The position numbers and the translations under genes were made by a program. The notes under the pieces were generated by a model that was not told the DNA's origin, searched no databases, and worked only from the letters and a program-made list of their open reading frames with translations. Shown in pieces: positions 47,651-57,274 of a stretch of DNA of 64,000 nucleotides. This DNA comes from Buchnera aphidicola (Microlophium carnosum) (lineage in GTDB: Bacteria; Pseudomonadota; Gammaproteobacteria; Enterobacterales; Enterobacteriaceae), in NCBI GenBank assembly GCA_011752475.1, contig CP048747.1, positions 578,297 through 642,296 of the forward strand. The letters run 5' to 3'. Every line of letters begins with the position of its first letter. Positions within the stretch are counted from its first letter, which is position 1.

Positions 47651-48460
47651 ATAAAACATTAAGAATTGTGAGTAAAAAAAGTCTACTAGTTTTTCAGGAA
47701 ACAAAATATGACCAGATTTAAATATGAAATCAGTTCTTATTGTTACTTATAGAGATAATATATTAAATCAATCCCTTTCCAAAATTAAAGGAAAAGGATT
47801 GTCTATCAAAAAATTAGAAAATGTTCTACTTGAGCATAAAACAAATATTACAACTCATTTAATGAAAGATCTTTCAGTAAATGTTACATAAAAATTATGT
47901 TTGGTCAATCTATGTAAAAAAAGAAATACTTAGATTCACTAGCATCTAAATCATTGCTAATCGATAAATCAATTACCTAAAAATGCTATCATTGACACCT
48001 CTAGTTTAAGAAGACAGTGTCAATTAATTACTTATTGAGTAAATTTAATTATTTCTCTTTTAAAAAATAATATAGCAATCAGGATGGCCAAATTAAATCA
48101 AGTTCAATACAATGTAATTATTCTTGTTTCTGAAGAGTCAAATAGATTAAGTTTGAAAATAGTATTACTCAAATTACACTTATAAAATTATTTCTTTCTT
48201 ATTCTGAGTAAGATACTATTAGCATTCAACTTAGATTAGATAATAAATAGGTTCTACTTTTTTTTTATCTCATCTAAATGATATACACATTTTTATTGAA
48301 ATAAACGCAGAAAAAGATTTTTGTAGAAAATTGACATCAGGATATCAAATTCTAATTAGTAGTTATGCTATTTTAAAAAAATAAAATTTGATTAAAAGAA
48401 TTGGTAAGTTTACTGAATAGTACAATAATATTAAAAATAGAAACAATAAGTTAGTATATC
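47651..48460 (+). pseudogene. hemC: hemC pseudogene (porphobilinogen deaminase)
   Basis: Pieces of HemC in order across frames. TLRIVSKKSLLVFQETKY matches VLRIATRQSPLALWQAHY. IKGKGLSIKKLENVLLEHK matches VGGKGLFVKELEVALLENR, then THLMKDLSVNV matches VHSMKDVPVEF. DTSSLRRQCQLI matches GTSSLRRQCQLA at 47994-48029. KLNQVQYNVIILV follows, then TISIQLRLDNK and NDIHIFIEINAEKDF with SGYQILISSYA (GGCQVPIGSYA, the cofactor cysteine region). Frameshifts and stops occur throughout, and one stop (TGA near 48385) replaces a Trp codon. The C-terminal part is lost or unreadable. The gene made hydroxymethylbilane for uroporphyrinogen III. Confidence 0.87.
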
Positions 48461-48469
48461 TTTTTAGCG

Positions 48470-48940
48470 TATTTTTTTATCTAATTTTTAGCTTAATAAA
48501 TTTATCAGAAAAGATTTATACATTATATAAATCAAAGTCATTCTGTTTTTTTAAAAAACTTACTTATTATATAAAGATAAAATAAAAATGATAGAGTAGT
48601 TTTTCTATAAGGAGAAAATAGACGAAAATTAATAGAAAAAAGAAGGTTTTAAAAATTTCTTTAATAAAATATTAAAAAATAGTTTTTAAAAATTTGGATG
48701 CTAAAATAGAGATAAAAAAATTTGGTTTATATGAAATAGATACTTTAGTAACAACAAATAGTAAAACTGTATATTAATTAAAAAATATTACTTTTGGTAT
48801 TAATCAGATGAAATAGTTACTTAAATATAAAATTCTTGTTGTTGGAAAACGATTATCACGAATAGTAGAAAAAATTAGAATTAAGAAAAATGTTATTATT
48901 TTAAACTAATCTGGTAATTAATATTTTCTTACAATATGTA
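48470..48940 (+). pseudogene. hemD: hemD pseudogene (uroporphyrinogen-III synthase), 5' part deleted
   Basis: Downstream of hemC the relic reads GENRRKLIEK (E. coli GNGGRELIGD) near 48610. TLVTTNSKTVY follows (MVVVTSGEMLQQ), then a TAG at a former Trp before LLKYKILVVGKRLSRIVEKI (LLHCRLLVVSERLAKLAREL) at about 48813-48876, ending near 48935. The N-terminal half cannot be found: only about 150 bases lie between hemC remnants and the first hemD match, so a deletion took out the hemC-hemD junction. Order hemC-hemD matches E. coli. Confidence 0.8.
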
Positions 48941-48970
48941 GAAAAATAAATTGTATGATTTTCATTTTTT

Positions 48971-49047
48971 TGGTCGGCGAAAGAGGATTTGAACCTCTGA
49001 CCTACTGGTCCCAAACCAGTTGCGCTACCAAGCTGCGCTATTCGCCG
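48971..49047 (-). tRNA. tRNA-Pro(UGG)
   Basis: 77 bases on the minus strand including encoded CCA (48971-48973). Acceptor CGGCGAA/TTCGCCG, anticodon TGG in GTTTGGGAC. It matches E. coli proM. It is the last gene of an Arg-His-Pro cluster corresponding to argX-hisR-leuT-proM with leuT lost. Confidence 0.96.
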
Positions 49048-49083
49048 TTTTTAATAAAAAAACTTTAATGTTTCTATTATTTT

Positions 49084-49160
49084 TGGGGTGGCTAATGGGA
49101 TTTGAACCCATGACCACTGGAATCACAATCCAGAGCTCTACCAACTGAGCTATAGCCACC
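49084..49160 (-). tRNA. tRNA-His(GUG)
   Basis: 77 bases including encoded CCA. The extra 5' G (G-1) pairs with C73, the tRNA-His identity element, and is present as GGTGGCT/AGCCACC. The anticodon is GTG in ATTGTGATT. It matches E. coli hisR. Confidence 0.96.
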
Positions 49161-49193
49161 ACTTTAAAAAAAATTTTTTATCAAAATCAACCG

Positions 49194-49267
49194 TGCGCTC
49201 GACAGGATTTGAACCTGACACCTCTACCTTCGGAGGGTAGCGCTCTATCCCACTGAGCTACGAGCGC
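49194..49267 (-). tRNA. tRNA-Arg(CCG)
   Basis: 74 bases. Acceptor GCGCTCG/CGAGCGC with discriminator A (E. coli argX has G), anticodon CCG in CCTCCGAAGG. The 3' end continues CGG instead of CCA, so CCA is not encoded. First of the Arg-His-Pro cluster. A CGG-reading tRNA is rarely needed in so AT-rich a genome. Confidence 0.94.
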
Positions 49268-49460
49268 GTTAATACGAAACAAATTAGATTTTAAAATTAA
49301 TAATCTTGATTGTCCAGCTTTTTTTTTAAAATTCATATATAATAAATATTATTTATAATTTTATTGTACACGTTTTATTTTTTAAAATAAAATATCCTTT
49401 AATACAGTTTATACTGTACATTACTAATATAGTATATAAAAAATTAAAAGAATTGAATAT

Positions 49461-50720
49461 TTACGAACGTTTCATCATATCAAAAAATTCGTCATTTGTT
49501 TTAGTCATAGAAAGCTTATTAAGTAAAAATTCCATTGCATCTATTTCACTCATAGGGTGAATAATTTTTCTGAGAATCCACATTTTTTGAAGTTCATCTG
49601 GCAAAGTTAATAATTCTTCTTTTCTAGTTCCTGATCGATTGTAATCAATAGCTGGAAAAACACGTTTTTCTGCAATTTTTCTAGATAATGGAAGTTCCAT
49701 GTTTCCCGTTCCTTTAAACTCTTCGTAAATTACTTCATCCATTTTAGAACCAGTATCTACTAATGCAGTTGCAATAATTGTTAAACTGCCTCCTTCCTCT
49801 ACATTTCGTGCAGCACCAAAAAACCGTTTTGGTCTATGTAAAGCATTAGCATCAACTCCTCCTGTTAACACTTTTCCAGATGCTGGTACTACTGTATTAT
49901 AAGCTCGAGCCAAACGAGTAATAGAATCAAGTAAAATAATTACATCTTTTTTATGTTCAACTAATCTTTTTGCTTTTTCAATAACCATCTCAGCAACTTG
50001 AACATGTCTTGATGCAGGTTCATCGAAAGTAGATGCAACTACTTCTCCCTTGACTAATCTTTGCATCTCAGTCACTTCTTCTGGTCTTTCATCAATTAAT
50101 AATACCATTAAAACACAATCTGGATGATTATAAGCAATACTTTGTGCTATATTTTGAAGTAATATTGTTTTCCCAGCTTTTGGAGGAGCTACAATTAATC
50201 CTCGTTGCCCCCGACCGATAGGTGATGCTAAATCTAATACTCTTGCTGTCAAATCTTCAGTTGATCCGTTACCACGTTCCATTCGAAGTCTAGAGTTAGC
50301 ATGCAATGGTGTTAAATTTTCAAATAATATTTTACTTCTTGCGTTTTCAGGTTTATCATAATTTACTTCATTAACTTTAAGTAAAGCAAAATATCTTTCA
50401 CCTTCTTTAGGAGGTCGTATTTTTCCAGCGATAGTATCACCTGTACGTAAATTAAATCTACGAATTTGACTTGGTGAAACATAAATATCATCAGGACCAG
50501 CTAAATAAGAACTATCTGCAGAACGCAGAAAACCAAATCCATCTTGTAATATTTCTAAAACACCGTCTCCAAATATATCTTCTCCACTTTTTGCATGTTG
50601 TTTAAGGATGGCAAAAATAATATCTTGTTTACGCATACGCGCTAAATTTTCCAACCCCATTTTTTCACCAAGAGTAATTAATTCAGAAACTGGCGTATTT
50701 TTAAGTGCGGTAAGGTTCAT
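49461..50720 (-). CDS. rho: Transcription termination factor Rho
   Basis: Hexameric RNA helicase. The 419 residues are identical in length to E. coli Rho. The N-terminal cold-shock RNA-binding domain contains GFGFLRS. Walker A PPKAGKT has Lys184, Walker B is VLMVLLIDERPEE, and the Q loop and R loop are intact. It lies upstream of the tRNA cluster's 3' side and downstream of trxA, as in E. coli. With few hairpin terminators in AT-rich DNA, Rho may carry much of the termination here. Confidence 0.97.
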   Translation of the reverse strand: MNLTALKNTPVSELITLGEKMGLENLARMRKQDIIFAILKQHAKSGEDIFGDGVLEILQDGFGFLRSADSSYLAGPDDIYVSPSQIRRFNLRTGDTIAGKIRPPKEGERYFALLKVNEVNYDKPENARSKILFENLTPLHANSRLRMERGNGSTEDLTARVLDLASPIGRGQRGLIVAPPKAGKTILLQNIAQSIAYNHPDCVLMVLLIDERPEEVTEMQRLVKGEVVASTFDEPASRHVQVAEMVIEKAKRLVEHKKDVIILLDSITRLARAYNTVVPASGKVLTGGVDANALHRPKRFFGAARNVEEGGSLTIIATALVDTGSKMDEVIYEEFKGTGNMELPLSRKIAEKRVFPAIDYNRSGTRKEELLTLPDELQKMWILRKIIHPMSEIDAMEFLLNKLSMTKTNDEFFDMMKRS

Positions 50721-50847
50721 AATGGTGGGTTCTTAGTAAAATCGGGGTATATCTCGAAATAAAAATTATGACATAATTTTAAAATTTACTAATAAATTTT
50801 AAATAGAATTAAATTTTCAATGTGTTTAATTAACTATTTTTATAATC

Positions 50848-51177
50848 TTAGTTAATATGTTCATCTAAAAATTCTTTAAGTTGTAGTTTAGAAATTGCTC
50901 CGACTTTAGTAGCAAGAACTTTGCTATCATGAAATAATAATAGTGTCGGAATACTTCTAATAGAATATATCGGAGCAGTATTTGGATTTTCTTCAATATT
51001 TAATTTTCCAATAATCATTTTATCAGAATATTCTTGTAATATTTCTTCTAAAATAGGCGCTAAAATTTTACAAGGATTGCACCATTGAGCCCAAAAATCA
51101 ACTAAAATAAAACTTTTTTTGTTTAATAAAACTTTTTCTTCAAAGTTCTGATCAGTTAGTTTAACTATTTTATTCAT
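50848..51177 (-). CDS. trxA: Thioredoxin with a WCNPC active site
   Basis: General dithiol reductant. The 109 residues match E. coli thioredoxin 1 in length. The fold motifs DFWAQWC and RSIPTLLLF with the cis-proline are present. The active site is W32-C33-N34-P35-C36, where E. coli has WCGPC, so Gly is replaced by Asn between the cysteines. Loop residues here tune redox potential. rhlB, gppA and their neighbours between trxA and rep in E. coli are deleted, leaving 124 bases. Confidence 0.95.
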   Translation of the reverse strand: MNKIVKLTDQNFEEKVLLNKKSFILVDFWAQWCNPCKILAPILEEILQEYSDKMIIGKLNIEENPNTAPIYSIRSIPTLLLFHDSKVLATKVGAISKLQLKEFLDEHIN

Positions 51178-51301
51178 TTTGATATATTTACTCGGAGTAA
51201 GAAATTTTAAATAAATAAAATTGAAATTTTTATAATTTAAAAATGTATAATATATATTATATCATTTTTTAAGAATGTTTTAAAACTAAATTTAAAATAT
51301 T

Positions 51302-53329
51302 TTATTTAAAATCATTTTTGTTTTTTTTTAATGTTTTTCTGAAATTTTGTATTTTGAATTTAATGTGTTCTATTTTTCTAATCGATGTTTCTAAAAAAAT
51401 ACTTTTATCCCATTGTAAATCTTCTTGAGGCAATTCAAATAAAAATCTACTAGGTAGCATATCTAATGTTTGTCCATATTGAATACGTTTATAAGAATAA
51501 GTAAAAAATAATTGTTTTTTTGCTCGAGTTATCCCAACATAAGTTAATCTTCGTTCTTCTTCTATATTATTATTAATAATGCTTTTCTGATTAGGTAGAA
51601 TTCCTTCACACATGCCAATTATAAAAACTGAAGAAAATTCCAATCCTTTAGAAGCATGTAAAGTCATTAATTGCACTTGATCTTGTTGTTCTGCTTTAAC
51701 ATTGTTTTCTGAAATATCACGAATTGTCATTCGTGTAACAATTTGTGATAGAGTCATTGGTTGTTCAAAATCATTTCCTTTAAGCATACTTTTAAACCAA
51801 TTTGATAAAGTGTGAAGATTATTTATGCTATTTTTAATTTTATTAGAGTCTTTTAAATTTTTTTTTATCCATTTTTCATATTCAATATCACAAATAACAT
51901 CATCTATAATATTACATGGTTGTACATAAGACCAATCAGAAAATTTTTCTATTTTATTAGTAAATTCTTTAATTCTATTTATAGTTTTTTCTTTTAAAAA
52001 TTTTTTTATTTCAATATCATTACTAGCTTGAAAAAAACTTTTATTGTTTTTATTGGCCCATTCTTCTAATTTTTTTAATGTTATTTTCCCTATTTTACGA
52101 GAAGGAATATTGATAGTTCTCATAAATGCATGATTATCATCTCGATTAATAATAATTCGAAGATAATTTAATAAATCTTTTACTTCAGGTCGAGAAAAAA
52201 ATGATAATTTTTCAGAAATATTATATGGTATATTCTCTTTTATTAGAGCTTTTTCAAGAATTCGAGATTGATAATTACCACGGTATAAAATAGCACAATC
52301 TTGATATTTTATTTTTTTTTGAATATGTTCGGAAATAATCTTTTTAACTATTTTTTCAGCTTCATTTTCTTCATTTTTACCTATTAAAACTTTTATAAGA
52401 TTTCCATATTTGAGTTTAGAAAATAATTTTTTTTCTAAATAATGTATATTATTAGAAATAAGAGTATTAGCAGCTTTTAATATTCTTCCTGAAGATCGAT
52501 AATTATGTTCCATTTTCATAATCTTTAAATTAGGAAAATCTTTTTTTAACAAAAAAATATTTTGAGGGTTTGCTCCTCTCCATGAATAAATAGACTGGTC
52601 ATCATCTCCAACTAATGTAAAATTAGAATTACTGTTAGTAAGCGTTTTAATAAGTTCGTATTGACTATTATTTGTATCTTGATATTCATCTACTAACAGA
52701 TAAGATAATTTTTTTTGCCAACGTGTTTTTATTTTTTTATTATTTTTTAATAATAATGTCGGGATACAAATTAAATCATCAAAATCTAATATATTAGCTT
52801 GATAAAGATAATTATTATATTCTTGATAAATATATGCAAAATCTTTCTCTTCACTAGATTTAGCTAATGATTGAACTTGTAAGGGAGTAAGAAACTTATT
52901 TTTCCAATAAGAAATCATAAAACTTAATTTCTTTAATAATTGAATATTATTTTTTATTTCTTTTTTACATATTTTCTTAAATAAAATTACTTGGTCTGTT
53001 TCATCTAATAAAGTAAAATTATTGTTAAATTCTAACGCATTAATTTCTTTTGTGATAATGTTTAATCCTAATGAATGAAAAGTAGAAAGAGTAATTCTTT
53101 TTATTTCTGAAATATTTAAATATTTTGATAAACGAATTCTCATTTCATAAGCAGCTTTATTAGTAAAAGTTAATGCGGCAATATTATCAGGTTTATATTG
53201 ACACTTAATAATTAAATAAATAATTTTTTTAATAATAACTTTTGTTTTTCCAGAACCAGCCCCTGCTAATATTAAACAGGGACCATTAATAAATTCGATA
53301 GCGTTTTTTTGAGCAAGATTTAAAGACAT
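51302..53329 (-). CDS. rep: ATP-dependent DNA helicase Rep
   Basis: UvrD-family 3'-5' helicase that clears proteins ahead of the fork and aids restart. The 675 residues match E. coli Rep (673). Motif I LAGAGSGKT (Lys28), VDEYQDTN (motif II), GDDDQSIYSWRGA (III), the MTLHASKGLEF motif (V) and YVGITRAKKQLFFTY (VI) are intact. The C-terminal tail that contacts DnaB in E. coli is Lys-rich here. It ends close to trxA and follows ilvC. Confidence 0.96.
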   Translation of the reverse strand: MSLNLAQKNAIEFINGPCLILAGAGSGKTKVIIKKIIYLIIKCQYKPDNIAALTFTNKAAYEMRIRLSKYLNISEIKRITLSTFHSLGLNIITKEINALEFNNNFTLLDETDQVILFKKICKKEIKNNIQLLKKLSFMISYWKNKFLTPLQVQSLAKSSEEKDFAYIYQEYNNYLYQANILDFDDLICIPTLLLKNNKKIKTRWQKKLSYLLVDEYQDTNNSQYELIKTLTNSNSNFTLVGDDDQSIYSWRGANPQNIFLLKKDFPNLKIMKMEHNYRSSGRILKAANTLISNNIHYLEKKLFSKLKYGNLIKVLIGKNEENEAEKIVKKIISEHIQKKIKYQDCAILYRGNYQSRILEKALIKENIPYNISEKLSFFSRPEVKDLLNYLRIIINRDDNHAFMRTINIPSRKIGKITLKKLEEWANKNNKSFFQASNDIEIKKFLKEKTINRIKEFTNKIEKFSDWSYVQPCNIIDDVICDIEYEKWIKKNLKDSNKIKNSINNLHTLSNWFKSMLKGNDFEQPMTLSQIVTRMTIRDISENNVKAEQQDQVQLMTLHASKGLEFSSVFIIGMCEGILPNQKSIINNNIEEERRLTYVGITRAKKQLFFTYSYKRIQYGQTLDMLPSRFLFELPQEDLQWDKSIFLETSIRKIEHIKFKIQNFRKTLKKNKNDFK

Positions 53330-53396
53330 AGAATATTAATATTTAATTGATGAATTATATTGTTGAATTTACAAATAAAAAATTTTATATAAATTT

Positions 53397-54869
53397 TTAT
53401 TTTGCAACTGTAATAGCTTTCATTTTTATCATGTAACTTCTTAATTTTCGTCCAATAATTTCTATTGAATGATTCTGTATCATTTCATTTATTTTATACA
53501 ATTCAATATTATCTATTGGTTGGTGAGGAAGTGAACAACCAAGATCACTTTTGTTAAGAGTTAATATAAACTTTTGTAAAATAGGATATGCAGCTTCAGA
53601 AAAAAGATAACTACCATATTCAGCAGTATCTGAAATCACTTTATTCATTTCATATAGTTTTTTTCTTGCAATAGTATTAGCAATTAATGGTAATTCGTGC
53701 AATGATTCATAATAAGCGGATTCTTCTGCAATACCTGTTTGAATCATTTTTTCAAAAGATAATTCAATTCCAGCTTTTAGTATTGCAATCATTAATATTC
53801 CATGATCGTAATATTCTTGTTCTTGTATTTTTTTATTATAACAAGAAGCGTTTTCAAAAGATGTATTTTTTGTATTGTTTCGCCAAGTTAATAATTTTTT
53901 ATCGTTGTTTTCCCAATCCTTTATCATTTCGTTAGAAAACTTTCCTGAAATAATATCATTCATATGTTTTTGAAATAATGGTGATAGTATTTTTTTAATT
54001 TTTTCAGAAAGTTTATAAGCTCTTATTTTTGACGAATTAGATAATCGATCCATCATCAAAGTAATACCACCATGTTTAAGAGATTCTGTAATAGTTTCCC
54101 ATCCATATTGTATTAATTTCGCAGAGTATTCTGGATTATATTCTTCTGTTATTAATTTTTCATAACATAAAAGTGAAGCAGTTTGAAGCATTCCACATAA
54201 AATTGTTTGTTCACCCATTAAATCTGATTTTACTTCAGCTACAAATGACGATTCAAGAACACCAGCACGATGTCCCCCGATAGAAAAAGCCCACGCTTTT
54301 GCGATTTCTAATCCTATTTTATTAAAGTCATTTTCATAATGAACAGCAATTAATGTAGGTACTCCAAATCCTCGTTTATATTCTTCTCGTACTTCTGTTC
54401 CAGGACATTTTGGAGCAACCATAATAACAGTAATATCTTTTCTTATTTTTTCTCCAAATTCTACAATATTAAAACCATGTGAATATCCTAAAAAAGAATT
54501 TTTTTTCATTAATTTTTGTAATTTATTTATGACATTATTATGTTGTTTATCAGGAGTTAAGTTAATTACTAAATCAGCATGTGGTATTAGTGATTCGTAA
54601 TCATCTACTTTAAAATTATTTTGAACAGCATTAATCCAAGATTGATTTTTTTTTAAAATGCTATTTTTTTGTAGTGCATAGGAAATATTCAATCCTGCAT
54701 CTCTCATATTCAATCCTTGGTTTAAACCTTGAGAACCACAGCCTACAATCACTATTTTTTTATCTTTCAAAATATCATTTTTTTTATTAAATTCCTTTTT
54801 TTTCATAAAACGACATTTATTTATTTGATTAATTTTTTGACTAAAATTTAATGTGTTAAAATAATTCAT
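53397..54869 (-). CDS. ilvC: Ketol-acid reductoisomerase
   Basis: Second step of valine and isoleucine synthesis. The 490 residues match the long class II form of E. coli (491), with both knotted C-terminal repeats. The NADPH loop GCGSQGLNQGLNMRDAG and the phosphate-contact KCRFM region are present. TAGGAAC precedes the start. It follows ilvD by 53 bases, forming an ilvD-ilvC unit not found in E. coli, where the regulator ilvY is adjacent; ilvY is absent. It makes branched-chain amino acids for the aphid. Confidence 0.97.
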   Translation of the reverse strand: MNYFNTLNFSQKINQINKCRFMKKKEFNKKNDILKDKKIVIVGCGSQGLNQGLNMRDAGLNISYALQKNSILKKNQSWINAVQNNFKVDDYESLIPHADLVINLTPDKQHNNVINKLQKLMKKNSFLGYSHGFNIVEFGEKIRKDITVIMVAPKCPGTEVREEYKRGFGVPTLIAVHYENDFNKIGLEIAKAWAFSIGGHRAGVLESSFVAEVKSDLMGEQTILCGMLQTASLLCYEKLITEEYNPEYSAKLIQYGWETITESLKHGGITLMMDRLSNSSKIRAYKLSEKIKKILSPLFQKHMNDIISGKFSNEMIKDWENNDKKLLTWRNNTKNTSFENASCYNKKIQEQEYYDHGILMIAILKAGIELSFEKMIQTGIAEESAYYESLHELPLIANTIARKKLYEMNKVISDTAEYGSYLFSEAAYPILQKFILTLNKSDLGCSLPHQPIDNIELYKINEMIQNHSIEIIGRKLRSYMIKMKAITVAK

Positions 54870-54922
54870 ATAATGACAGTTCCTATATTGTAAAAATTTA
54901 TTATTGAATTTAGTTCTATGAT

Positions 54923-56776
54923 TTAAATATTATGTATTTTATTATAATCTCTCACTGCTCCTTTATCAGCGCTAGTACAAAAAAAAGCATATGCTTTTAA
55001 AGCAGAAGAAATATATCTTGTACGATTGTAGGGTTTATAAGCTAAAGAGCCTTTTGATTCTTCGGAAAGAATACGATCAGATAGTTCTTTTTCTGTGATT
55101 TTTAAATGAATATTTCTTTTAGGAATATTAATATCAATAATATCACCATTTTTTACTAAAGCGATTATACCTTTGTTTGCAGCTTCAGGTGAAATGTGTC
55201 CTATAGAAATCCCTGATGTACCTCCTGAAAATCTACCATCAGTAATTAATGCACATTCCTTATCTAAATTCATGGATTTTAAATATGTAGTTGGATATAA
55301 CATTTCTTGCATTCCTGGTCCTCCTTTAGGACCTTCATAACGAATAACAATAATATCACCTGAATTTATTTTTTTATTTAGAATAGCATTGACTGCTTCT
55401 TCTTGACTGTCATATACCCTAGCAGTTCCAGAAAAAATATAGTTTTTTTTATCTATTCCAGCAGTTTTTATTATACAACCATTTTTTGCTAAATTTCCAT
55501 ATAAAATAGCTAATCCTCCATCTTTACTATAAGCATATTTACAAGAACGAATACAACCTTTTTTACGATCGTAATCTAATGTTTCCCATCTAAAATTTTG
55601 AGAATATGCTTTTGTTGTACGCGTCCCACCAGGACCTGCTTGAAACATATTAATTACATCGGAGTTGTTTGTTGACAAAATGTCATATTGATTTAATGTT
55701 TCTTCTAAATTCAGTTGTAATATATTTCTTGTGTTTTTATGTAATAAATTAGAACGATTTAATTCCCCTAAAATACCCATTACACCACCTGCGCGATGGA
55801 CATCTTCTACATGATATAGCGGAGTGCTGGGTGAAACTTTACAAATATGAGGTATTTTTTTAGATAATGTATTAATATTAGACATTTTAAAATCAACGTT
55901 TGCTTCTTGAGCTGCCGCTAATAAATGTAAAATAGTATTCGTCGATCCTCCCATTGCAATATCTAATATCATTGCGTTTTCAAAAGATTCTTTATTAGCA
56001 ATACTTCTTGGTAATATAGTTATATTATTTTTTTTATAATATTCTTCAGTGATTTTAACAATAGTTTGAGCTGATTTAATAAATAAATTTTTACGATCGA
56101 CATGAGTTGCTAATAGTGTGCCATTTCCAGGTAAAGATAAACCTATCACTTCTGTTAAACAATTCATAGAGTTAGCTGTAAACATGCCTGAACAAGAACC
56201 ACATGTAGGACAAGCTGAGAGTTCCATGTTTCTAAGAAAATTATCTGATTTATTAGATTTTCCACCAGTTACAATTGCATCAACCAAATCAATTTTTATT
56301 ATTTTATTGTCTCTTCGTATTTTTCCGGCTTCCATGGGACCACCAGAAATAAAAACTGAAGGTATATTTAAACGTAAGGATGCCATAAGCATACCTGGAG
56401 TTATTTTGTCACAATTTGAAATACAAATCATTGCATCTACACAATGTGCATTAATTACATATTCTATGGAATCAGAAATTAATTCACGTGATGGTAAAGA
56501 ATATAACATTCCAGAATGTCCCATAGCTATTCCATCATCTATTGCAATAGTATTAAATTCTTTTGCAACACCACCTGATTGTTGAATTTCTTTAGAAATA
56601 ATTTTTCCAACTTCACGTAAATGAATATGTCCTGGAACAAATTGAGAAAAAGAGTTAACGACTGCAATAATTGGTTTCTGAAAATCTTCATCAGTCATAC
56701 CCGTAGCACGCCATAACGATCTTGCTCCAGACATATTTCTACCTTGAGTAGTTGTAAAAGAACGATATCTAGGCAT
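54923..56776 (-). CDS. ilvD: Dihydroxy-acid dehydratase
   Basis: Fe-S dehydratase producing 2-ketoisovalerate and 2-keto-3-methylvalerate. The 617 residues match E. coli IlvD (616). The cluster cysteines are in CISNCDKITPGM (Cys122) and ACPTCGSCSGMF, and the active-site GRFSGG is near the C-terminus. It depends on the iscSU machinery encoded just upstream on the other strand. First gene of the ilvD-ilvC unit, with TGGAGTGATATA as ribosome site. Confidence 0.97.
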   Translation of the reverse strand: MPRYRSFTTTQGRNMSGARSLWRATGMTDEDFQKPIIAVVNSFSQFVPGHIHLREVGKIISKEIQQSGGVAKEFNTIAIDDGIAMGHSGMLYSLPSRELISDSIEYVINAHCVDAMICISNCDKITPGMLMASLRLNIPSVFISGGPMEAGKIRRDNKIIKIDLVDAIVTGGKSNKSDNFLRNMELSACPTCGSCSGMFTANSMNCLTEVIGLSLPGNGTLLATHVDRKNLFIKSAQTIVKITEEYYKKNNITILPRSIANKESFENAMILDIAMGGSTNTILHLLAAAQEANVDFKMSNINTLSKKIPHICKVSPSTPLYHVEDVHRAGGVMGILGELNRSNLLHKNTRNILQLNLEETLNQYDILSTNNSDVINMFQAGPGGTRTTKAYSQNFRWETLDYDRKKGCIRSCKYAYSKDGGLAILYGNLAKNGCIIKTAGIDKKNYIFSGTARVYDSQEEAVNAILNKKINSGDIIVIRYEGPKGGPGMQEMLYPTTYLKSMNLDKECALITDGRFSGGTSGISIGHISPEAANKGIIALVKNGDIIDINIPKRNIHLKITEKELSDRILSEESKGSLAYKPYNRTRYISSALKAYAFFCTSADKGAVRDYNKIHNI

Positions 56777-57030
56777 TTTATATCACTCCAAAAAATAGAA
56801 TTTTTTAAAAGAATTATTAAATATAAATTAATTTATAAAAATTTTTTTAATAAGTTTTATTGTTAATATGATAAATAAAGTTTATTAGAAAATTTTATTA
56901 AAAATATATATTTTTTAAGAATGTTTTCGGGAAAATAGGGAATTATATATAGATATAATAGTGATATTGATTTTTTAATAATAATTATAACGAAATAATT
57001 ATTAAAAAATTTTCAATTTTTGAATGTTGT

Positions 57031-57104
57031 CAGGGGTGGAAGGATTTGAACCTACAACTTTCGGTTTTGGAGACCGATGCTCTACCAAATTGAACTACAC
57101 CCCT
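57031..57104 (-). tRNA. tRNA-Trp(CCA)
   Basis: 74 bases on the minus strand. Acceptor AGGGGTG/CACCCCT, discriminator G, anticodon CCA in CTCCAAAAC. One extra T in the D loop compared with E. coli trpT. The 3' CCA is not encoded (ACA follows). Confidence 0.95.
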
Positions 57105-57274
57105 AATAATTATATATTTATTATTAAATAATATTATATTCTTAATATAAATAAAAGTCTAGTGTGTATTGTATATATTTTATAAAAATTAAATTTATTA
57201 ATTTTTAGATCTAAAATTTTATTAAAATGATAGAATATATTTTCTAGAATGTTATTTGAAGGTAAATATTTATT

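Noticed and set aside
56118..56585. 155-codon open frame antisense to ilvD
   Set aside because: It is a shadow of a highly conserved coding strand, with no start signal or homology.
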